Positions 6,464-11,235 of a DNA stretch of 11,235 nucleotides are shown in pieces. A model generated the notes under the pieces. That model worked only from the letters and a program-made list of their open reading frames with translations, was not told the DNA's origin and searched no databases. Location of the stretch: assembly GCA_900548775.1 (NCBI GenBank), contig URLM01000056.1:1-11235 (forward strand). The letters are read 5' to 3'. Position 1 is the stretch's first letter, and each line of letters opens with the position of its first letter. Origin of the DNA: an uncultured Olsenella sp. (GTDB lineage Bacteria; Actinomycetota; Coriobacteriia; Coriobacteriales; Atopobiaceae). The position numbers and the translations under genes are program-made.

Positions 6464-7788
6464 TTGTCCCCCTCGGACTTCTTGCGGAAGCGAAGACGGA
6501 TGGGCGTTCCCTCGAGGTCGAACCTCTCGCGGATGCGATTCTCGACGAAGCGCTTGAAGTTGTCGTCCACGAGGTCCGGCGCATTGCACCAGACGGTGAT
6601 GACGGGCGGCTTGCTCCCCGTCTGCGTGGCGTACTGCATCTTGAGACGGCGACCCTTGTCCGAGACCGTGTGGCCTCCCTCGCGGATCTCCTCGAGCAGA
6701 TTGTTGAGCTCTGAGGTGCGGAGCTGGGACTCGCGCGCCTGCGCGGCCGCAACGGCAAGCTGCAGGACCTTGTCGGTTGCGCGGCCGGTGAGGGCAGAGA
6801 TGTTCACGTACGGCACCCAGGGGGCAAACTGGAGGCGCTTGTCGATGGAGGCAACCACGCGGTCGCGCTGCGCCTCCGTCTCGATGAGGTCCCACTTGTT
6901 GAGGCAGAGCACCAGGGCGCACCCGCGGTCGATCGCCATGTTCGCGACCTTCTGGTCCTGCTCGGTGACGCCATCGGTGGCGTCGACCACGAGCAAGCAC
7001 ACGTCTGCACGCTCCATGGCCATGAGTCCGCGCACCATGCTGTAGTACTCGACGTCCTCGTGGACCAGGTTCTTCTTGCGCATGCCTGCGGTGTCGACTA
7101 GGCGAATCCTCTGACCCTGCCACTCGATCATGGTGTCGACGGCGTCGCGGGTCGTACCGGCAACGTCGGAGACGATCGAGCGCTTCTTGCCGGCGAGGCG
7201 GTTGGCGAGCGAGGACTTGCCGACGTTGGGCCGGCCAACGATGGCGAGCGAAAGCGCATCCTCCTCCACCTCGAGGTCGTCGTCGGAGGGCAGCGCCGCG
7301 ACCACGTCGTCGAGGAGGTCGCCGGTCCCGTAGCCATGGGTTGCCGAGAGGGGCCGGGGCTCGCCGACGCCAAGAGCATAGAAGTCCCAGAGGTTGTCGT
7401 TCTCGGTGGCGGGGTTGTCCTTCTTGTTCACGACGAGAAAGACCGGCTTGTCCTGCTTGCGCAGGATCTTCGCGACCTCCTCGTCCTCGTCGGTCACCCC
7501 CGTGGAGCCGTCGACCACGAACACGATGGCGTCCGCCTCCTCGGCTGCCATCATGGCCTGCTCCCTGATGCGCGGCGCGAAGGTGTCCTTGGACTTGACG
7601 GACTCGATGCCGCCGGTGTCGATGATGACGAAGTCGCGACCGTTCCAGTCCGCGTTGTGGTAGGAGCGGTCGCGCGTCACGCCACGGCTCTCGTGCACGA
7701 TGGCGTCACGACTCTGCACGATTCTGTTTACGAGGGTCGACTTGCCGACGTTGGGTCGACCGACCACGGCGACGACAGGCTTTGACAT
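6460..7788 (-). CDS. der: Ribosome biogenesis GTPase Der (EngA), tandem G domains plus KH-like domain
   Basis: 442-residue essential GTPase that binds the 50S subunit late in assembly. First G domain: P-loop GRPNVGKST (10-18), switch threonine T38, DTGG (57-60), NKKD (121-124), SAT (148-150). Second G domain after an acidic linker (168-178): GRPNVGKSS (185-193), GTTRD (211-215), DTAG (232-235), NKWD (297-300), SAL (331-333). The C-terminal KH-like domain is about 355-440, ending in a basic stretch (RLRFRKKSEGDK). All G motifs are intact. The start ATG at 7788 gives the usual MSKPVVAVVGRPNVGKS beginning; an ATG at 7830 would add 14 residues unlike the family. It is the only internal gene with a sizeable leader (78 nt) and no strong Shine-Dalgarno sequence, hinting at separate control. 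Its end overlaps plsY by GTGA. Confidence 0.97.
   Translation of the reverse strand: MSKPVVAVVGRPNVGKSTLVNRIVQSRDAIVHESRGVTRDRSYHNADWNGRDFVIIDTGGIESVKSKDTFAPRIREQAMMAAEEADAIVFVVDGSTGVTDEDEEVAKILRKQDKPVFLVVNKKDNPATENDNLWDFYALGVGEPRPLSATHGYGTGDLLDDVVAALPSDDDLEVEEDALSLAIVGRPNVGKSSLANRLAGKKRSIVSDVAGTTRDAVDTMIEWQGQRIRLVDTAGMRKKNLVHEDVEYYSMVRGLMAMERADVCLLVVDATDGVTEQDQKVANMAIDRGCALVLCLNKWDLIETEAQRDRVVASIDKRLQFAPWVPYVNISALTGRATDKVLQLAVAAAQARESQLRTSELNNLLEEIREGGHTVSDKGRRLKMQYATQTGSKPPVITVWCNAPDLVDDNFKRFVENRIRERFDLEGTPIRLRFRKKSEGDK
6467..6474 (-). promoter_or_regulatory. Ribosome binding site deciding the plsY start
   Basis: The minus-strand string GAGGGGGA ends 3 nt before the GTG at 6463, within the last codons of der. 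It supports the GTG start, which gives a protein beginning with the first membrane helix as expected for PlsY. Confidence 0.65.
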
Positions 7789-7807
7789 GTGGTGCTCGCT
7801 TTCTCTT

Positions 7808-7823
7808 GGAGTTTTAGCACTCC
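7808..7823 (-). repeat. Short inverted repeat in the der leader
   Basis: The minus strand reads GGAGT-GCTAAA-ACTCC, a 5-bp stem with a 6-nt loop, about 20 nt before the der ATG. There is no T-run after it, so it is not an intrinsic terminator. If the extended -10 candidate just upstream is used, the stem would sit at the very 5' end of the transcript. It could equally be chance. Confidence 0.25.
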
Positions 7824-7825
7824 TG

Positions 7826-7834
7826 AGCATATCA
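7826..7834 (-). promoter_or_regulatory. Candidate extended -10 promoter element before der
   Basis: In the 78-nt DUF512-der spacer, the minus strand reads TGATATGCT: an extended -10 (TG, one base, TATGCT). No convincing TTGACA-like -35 lies 16-18 nt upstream. The spacer is locally A/T-richer than its surroundings, and it is the longest gap in the cluster, so an internal promoter for der and the genes after it is plausible. Transcription would start near 7819. Weak evidence only. Confidence 0.25.
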
Positions 7835-7866
7835 CGACCATGCGGGCACCTCGGGGCCGGGAGCGC

Positions 7867-9243
7867 TCACCCCAAACTCTGCGTTACTTCAGAGAAGATG
7901 CTCCCAGGGTCTCCGTGCGCGACCACGGCACGCCCGCCGCGCCGCGCGATCTCGGCCAAGACGTGGTCCTGCGTGTCTCCGTCAAGCGTCACGTGGTCGA
8001 AGTTGAACATCACCTCCGGGAGCACCACGATGCGTGCCGAGAGGTCCTCGGGGAGTTGCGCCAGAAGGTCCTTGGAGACGATGAGCCCAGTGACGTTCAC
8101 GTCTCCCCCGAAGTAGTCGTTGTGGATTGGGAATGCCCGAACGCGGCCAGACGGCGACCATAGCTCGCAGAGGAAGGCTATTGCCTCACGCGGAGCCTCG
8201 CCGCAGACGACCAACACGGAGACGCCTTGGCTGGCAAGCTTGGCATCGCACGAGGAAAGCTCCGCCGCACGGTCGCGGGCGAGCACTGCGGAGTCGTCAA
8301 GGAAGCTGCGGAGCATGCCGATCCCGTCGTAGTACTGGGGGTAGCCGTCATAGGCCTCCGCTGGGGGCACGGGAACGCCGGCGGCAACATAGAACTCGTC
8401 GGAGAGCTGGAAGCGGGTGGTTCCAAGCTCGCGGCGGGCCCGCTCCTGGTAGGGCTCGATGAGCCGGACGACGGCCTTTGCCGCCTCCGGGTCATCAGAG
8501 AAGGACTTCGAGAAGCGGTGCGAGAACCGTGTGTACCCGAGCGGTACAACCGCCAGGGACGTGATGCTGGGCCGAGACTCCACCCAGTCGAGCGTTCGCG
8601 AAAGCTCCCCGCCGTCGTTCACCCCAGGGCAGAGCACGATTTGGGCATGTACCTCTATGCCGGCGTCAAGGAGCCGCTCGAGGACGTCTATGCCGCGCTG
8701 GGCATGGGGGCCTATAAGCCTGCGCCGCACCTCCGGGGAGATGGCGTGGATAGAGACGTTCATGGGCTCGAGGCGGCAGGCAATGATGCGCTCCACGTCC
8801 TCGTCGGTCACGTTGGTGAGCGTCACGAAGTTGCCTTGGAGGAAGGAGAGACGGTAGTCGTCGTCGCGAAGCGAGAGGGACGGACGAGCGTCTTCCGGCA
8901 GCATGCTCATGAAGCAGAACTGGCAGGCGTTCACGCAGGTGCGAATGCCGTCGAAAAGGACGTCGGTGAAGTCAACGCCCCAGTCCTCGCCTGGCTCGCG
9001 CCAGAGCTCGCAGGCGTAGGTGCCCCCATCCGTTGGGTCGAAGACCTCAAGCTCGCAGGAGGGGCCGTCGGCCTCCCAGCGCCAGTCGATCAGGTCCCTG
9101 AGCGCGTGCCCGTTGACGCTCTCTATGCGCATGCCAGGCTCGATGCCCGCCTCCCAAGCAGGGCTATCCTCCTCAACAGACTGCACCCAGGCGCCAAGCG
9201 CACGCTCGCGCGTGGAGGCGTAGTCAGCCCTGTCCCGCGTCAC
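7867..9243 (-). CDS. DUF512-family protein with PDZ-like and radical-SAM domains, function unknown
   Basis: 458 residues. The N-terminus (about 18-55: AWVQSVEEDSPAWEAGIEPG then IESVNGHALRDLIDW) resembles a compact PDZ domain. A radical-SAM type segment follows, with a CxxxCxxC cluster motif C103-C107-C110 (TCVNACQFCF), then family-conserved blocks DDDYRLSFLQGNFVTLTN (127-144), NVSIHA (162-167) and QIVLCPGVNDGG (201-212). The C-terminal DUF512 part holds GIGMLRSF (307-314), a Gly-rich stretch FGGDVNVTGLIVS (378-390) and LPEVMFN (408-414). The family is widespread in Clostridia, cyanobacteria and some Actinobacteria, often near der; its substrate is not known to me. The GTG at 9243 overlaps the ispH stop (GTGA) with GGGGGAG 5 nt upstream. 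No signal peptide or membrane span, so it is probably cytosolic. Domain identity is strong; function is open. Confidence 0.93.
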   Translation of the reverse strand: MTRDRADYASTRERALGAWVQSVEEDSPAWEAGIEPGMRIESVNGHALRDLIDWRWEADGPSCELEVFDPTDGGTYACELWREPGEDWGVDFTDVLFDGIRTCVNACQFCFMSMLPEDARPSLSLRDDDYRLSFLQGNFVTLTNVTDEDVERIIACRLEPMNVSIHAISPEVRRRLIGPHAQRGIDVLERLLDAGIEVHAQIVLCPGVNDGGELSRTLDWVESRPSITSLAVVPLGYTRFSHRFSKSFSDDPEAAKAVVRLIEPYQERARRELGTTRFQLSDEFYVAAGVPVPPAEAYDGYPQYYDGIGMLRSFLDDSAVLARDRAAELSSCDAKLASQGVSVLVVCGEAPREAIAFLCELWSPSGRVRAFPIHNDYFGGDVNVTGLIVSKDLLAQLPEDLSARIVVLPEVMFNFDHVTLDGDTQDHVLAEIARRGGRAVVAHGDPGSIFSEVTQSLG

Positions 9244-10088
9244 CGCTGCTCCCCCACCATAGACTCGATGGCCCCAACGACGGCCCTGATCTGTGACGCC
9301 GGCGTGGATGCGCCAGCCGTGACGCCCACGACCGACGCCCCCTCGAACCAGGAGGGATCAAGCTCGTCGGCGCCCTCCACGTGGTGCGTGCGGGGGCATG
9401 CGGCGCGGGCGATCTCGGCGAGGCGCGTCGTGTTCGCGGAGTTCCGCCCGCCGATGACCACCATAACGTCCGCTCGGGCCGCAAGCTCAGCGCAGGCACC
9501 CTGATGGCCAGAGGTCGCCTCGCAGATGGTGTTCACAACGCGGAGCTCCTCCGTGCGCGTGAGCAGCGCCGAGACGACCTCGGCCAGACGGGCCGCAGAC
9601 TGCGTCGTCTGCACGACCACGCCAGTCTTGCGAACGTGCGGAAGCGCCAAGGCCTCGTCGGCAGTGCCAACCACCACCGCCCCTGGGGCGTGGGCAAGCG
9701 TCGCCGTCACCTCCGGATGGCCCGCCTCCCCCACGATGACCACACGATACCCCTCGGAGGTGAGCTTCTCGGCAGCGCGATGCACCTTCTTCACGAAGGG
9801 GCAGGTGGCGTCCACCACAGACGAGCAAAGCTCGGTGGCCTCGTCCTCCTCCGCAGGGGTGACCCCATGCGTGCGGAGCACGAGCGTGCAGCCGCTTGCG
9901 TCGCGCGGGTCGTCGACCACCGATGCGCCGCGGCCCTCGAGGCTTGCCACAACGCGTGGGTTGTGGATGAGAGGGCCAAGCGTGCGAACGCGAGAGCCCC
10001 CTGCGTTGAGTGCGTTCTCGGTCATCTCGAGCGCGCGCTCCACGCCGTAGCAGGCGCCAGCCTCGCGGGCAACTTCAACCTTGGTCAT
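9240..10088 (-). CDS. ispH: 4-hydroxy-3-methylbut-2-enyl diphosphate reductase
   Basis: 282-residue [4Fe-4S] enzyme that performs the last step of the MEP isoprenoid pathway, turning HMBPP into IPP and DMAPP. The three cluster cysteines are C13 (GACYGVERAL), C96 (DATCPFVKKVH) and C189 (NTICEAT). Substrate residues are also visible: H42 (LIHNP), H74 (RTHGV), H124 and E126 (GHPEV), the threonine in VQTTQS (about T162), S217 and N219 in GGRNSANTTRL, and S261 in GVTAGASTP. This is the single-domain form, lacking the C-terminal S1 repeats found fused to IspH in many Clostridia. The ATG at 10088 starts 2 nt after the plsC stop, with GGGGAAG 8 nt upstream. The open frame extends about 50 codons further upstream, but that part is an out-of-frame shadow of plsC. 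Downstream it overlaps the DUF512 gene by GTGA. Confidence 0.97.
   Translation of the reverse strand: MTKVEVAREAGACYGVERALEMTENALNAGGSRVRTLGPLIHNPRVVASLEGRGASVVDDPRDASGCTLVLRTHGVTPAEEDEATELCSSVVDATCPFVKKVHRAAEKLTSEGYRVVIVGEAGHPEVTATLAHAPGAVVVGTADEALALPHVRKTGVVVQTTQSAARLAEVVSALLTRTEELRVVNTICEATSGHQGACAELAARADVMVVIGGRNSANTTRLAEIARAACPRTHHVEGADELDPSWFEGASVVGVTAGASTPASQIRAVVGAIESMVGEQR
9249..9255 (-). promoter_or_regulatory. Ribosome binding site of the DUF512 gene
   Basis: GGGGGAG on the minus strand ends 5 nt before the GTG at 9243, inside the end of ispH. It supports this GTG, placing the PDZ-like domain about 17 residues from the N-terminus. Confidence 0.6.
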
Positions 10089-10090
10089 GG

Positions 10091-10846
10091 CTACATCTTC
10101 CCCGGGTGCTCTTCGCGAAGCTCGTCGCGAAGAGCGTAAACGGCGTCCATGCCGGCCTTCGACATGGCGGCAAGCTGGGCCTTCCTGCCCTCGACGCCAA
10201 GGGAGCCCCACGTGATGGGGTCTCCCGCCTTGAGCCACACGCGAGAGAAGCGATGGAGGTGGCTCCCACGCCGCGTGATGTCACGAGCCCCTACGATGGC
10301 CACGGGCTGCACGGGGGCATGCCCCAGCTGCGCCATGAGCGAGTAGCCCTCGTGAATGGTCACGGGCTCGTCATCGCTCTTGATGCGCGTGCCCTCGGGG
10401 AAGATCAGAACGCACTCGCCGCGGTCGAGTGCGGCACGGGCGCGCCGGATCGCCTTCATGTCCGCCGTCCCGCGCTGGACGGGAATGGCGCCCACGCGGG
10501 TGAAGAACCAGGTTACCACCGGGGACTTGTCGAACTCGCTCTTGTAGATGGTGCGAAGGCGCATGCCGTGCAGCCAGAGCTGGACGATTACCACGACCGG
10601 GTCGAGCATGGAGCCATGGTTCATGATGATGACCCGCGGGGTCTTGTCGTCTACGAGCTTCTCCTTGCCCTCAACGCTCCAGCGCCAGCGAAACTGCGTC
10701 CACACAAAGCAGGCGCAGACCGCCACGCCGAGAAAAGCGCGGGCAGGAAGCGGGTAGTTGCGCATCCCGGTATCGTAGTAGTCGTCGAAGGTGTTGCCGT
10801 GAAAGGCGCGAAGGCGCTTCTCGGCAGACCTCTTCTTGGCGCTCAC
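10091..10846 (-). CDS. plsC: 1-acyl-sn-glycerol-3-phosphate acyltransferase (PlsC family)
   Basis: 251 residues, LPLAT superfamily. Block I MNHGSMLD (N76, H77, D82) carries the catalytic His-Asp pair; block II is GAIPVQRG (119-126, R125); block III FPEGTR (149-154); block IV VQPVAIVG (179-186). A hydrophobic stretch at about 36-50 could anchor it to the membrane. The expected reaction is acylation of lysophosphatidic acid at sn-2 to phosphatidic acid, which would use the product of PlsY from the same cluster; the LPLAT family is broad, so the exact acceptor is inferred from context. The N-terminal ~30 residues are basic and then Asp/Tyr-rich (FDDYYDTGMRNYPLP), outside the core domain. The start is GTG at 10846, overlapping the cmk stop (GTGA) with GAGGAG 8 nt upstream. 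It ends in TAG 2 nt before ispH. Confidence 0.93.
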   Translation of the reverse strand: MSAKKRSAEKRLRAFHGNTFDDYYDTGMRNYPLPARAFLGVAVCACFVWTQFRWRWSVEGKEKLVDDKTPRVIIMNHGSMLDPVVVIVQLWLHGMRLRTIYKSEFDKSPVVTWFFTRVGAIPVQRGTADMKAIRRARAALDRGECVLIFPEGTRIKSDDEPVTIHEGYSLMAQLGHAPVQPVAIVGARDITRRGSHLHRFSRVWLKAGDPITWGSLGVEGRKAQLAAMSKAGMDAVYALRDELREEHPGKM

Positions 10847-11235
10847 GAGCGGGACTCCTCGAGCGCAGCCCTGAGCCTGGGATCAAGGTCGCAGATGGCG
10901 GCCACGACCTCATCGACCGAAAGCGAAGAGGAGTCGATGTGGTGGGCGTCGAGCGCGGGCTTGAGCGGCGCGGTCTTCCTCGAGGAGTCGAGTTCGTCTC
11001 GGCGGTTGAGGTCGGCGAGGATGCGCTCGACCTCGGCGGGGTCCGCCGTGGCGTTGGCATCCTTGGCGGCGTCTCCGCCCTCGCGCTGCACGGCGCGGCG
11101 CAGGGCACGCGCCGCAGGGTCCGCCGTGAGGAAGACCTTCACGTCGGCCTTGGGGAAGACCACCGTGCCAATGTCCCTGCCCTCAGCCACGACGTTGCCC
11201 GTCTCGCCATACGCCCGCTGAAGCTCGACCATGGC
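10843..11235 (-). CDS. cmk: Cytidylate kinase, C-terminal part (5' end beyond the right edge)
   Basis: 130 residues remain; bacterial Cmk is usually about 220, so roughly the first 90, including the P-loop, lie outside the window. The enzyme phosphorylates CMP and dCMP with ATP. Visible family features: EGRDIGTVVFPKADVKVFLTADPAARA near the start of the fragment (GRD at residues 19-21), the lid region rich in Arg, and the signature RRDELDSSR followed by APLKPALDAHHIDSSSLSVDEV (C-terminal core). The ATG at 11232 is internal, since GRD lies mid-protein in the family and the frame is open through the window edge. The insert GGDAAKDANATADPAEVE lengthens the NMP-binding/lid part modestly. The gene overlaps plsC by GTGA. 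The pairing of cmk with plsC is common in Firmicutes and Coriobacteriia. Confidence 0.94.
   Translation of the reverse strand, partial: AMVELQRAYGETGNVVAEGRDIGTVVFPKADVKVFLTADPAARALRRAVQREGGDAAKDANATADPAEVERILADLNRRDELDSSRKTAPLKPALDAHHIDSSSLSVDEVVAAICDLDPRLRAALEESRS

Noticed and set aside
5825..7045. Plus-strand open frame of 406 codons opposite plsY and der.
   Set aside because: Composition artefact antisense to two genes whose catalytic motifs are complete.
8227..9504. Plus-strand open frame of 425 codons opposite the DUF512 gene and ispH.
   Set aside because: No recognisable domain, biased composition, and the opposite strand holds fully motif-complete proteins.
10010..11221. Plus-strand open frame of 403 codons opposite cmk, plsC and ispH.
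   Set aside because: No family signature and spans three real genes on the other strand.
1..11235. Search for tRNA, rRNA, CRISPR repeats, insertion sequences, phage or defence genes.
   Set aside because: Nothing recognisable by eye; nearly all bases are accounted for by housekeeping genes on one strand with tiny spacers.

Overview
This window is a GC-rich (roughly two-thirds G+C by eye) bacterial chromosomal segment in which every supported gene lies on the minus strand. Protein flavour, frequent GTG starts, strong GGGGAG-type ribosome binding sites and the gene order cytidylate kinase - PlsC - IspH - DUF512 protein - Der - PlsY - GpsA suggest an actinobacterium of the class Coriobacteriia (Olsenella/Atopobiaceae-like). 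That assignment is inferred from gene content and style; no RNA gene or marker in the window proves it.

Layout in the direction of transcription (high to low coordinates): the C-terminal part of cytidylate kinase (cmk, cut by the right edge), a PlsC-type acyltransferase, IspH, a PDZ/radical-SAM DUF512 protein, a 78-nt spacer, the ribosome-assembly GTPase Der, PlsY, GpsA, ribulose-phosphate 3-epimerase (rpe), a cysteine desulfurase, a 35-nt spacer, a coiled-coil/zinc-ribbon protein (COG1579 type), CoaBC, endonuclease IV (nfo), and at the left edge the first 17 codons of what looks like an ABC-F ATPase. No stretch above 300 bases lacks a gene. I see no tRNA, rRNA, CRISPR array, insertion sequence, phage gene or large repeat.

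The genes are packed so tightly that they read as one long transcription unit, or two if a weak promoter candidate before der is real. Of twelve gene junctions, nine overlap: six are GTGA (the GTG start of the downstream gene shares bases with the TGA stop of the upstream one), one ATGA, one TAATG and one TGATG. This fixes most start codons with good confidence and implies translational coupling.

Functionally it is a housekeeping cluster. GpsA makes sn-glycerol-3-phosphate, PlsY acylates it and a PlsC-family enzyme could acylate it again, giving phosphatidic acid. Cytidylate kinase feeds CTP pools used for CDP-diacylglycerol. IspH ends the MEP isoprenoid pathway, CoaBC makes 4'-phosphopantetheine for CoA and acyl carrier protein, Rpe serves the pentose-phosphate pathway, the desulfurase supplies sulfur, Der assembles the 50S subunit and Nfo repairs DNA. 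I find no evidence of a defence island or other accessory system. The least understood pieces are the DUF512 radical-SAM protein and the zinc-ribbon protein, the latter with one expected zinc-binding cysteine missing.
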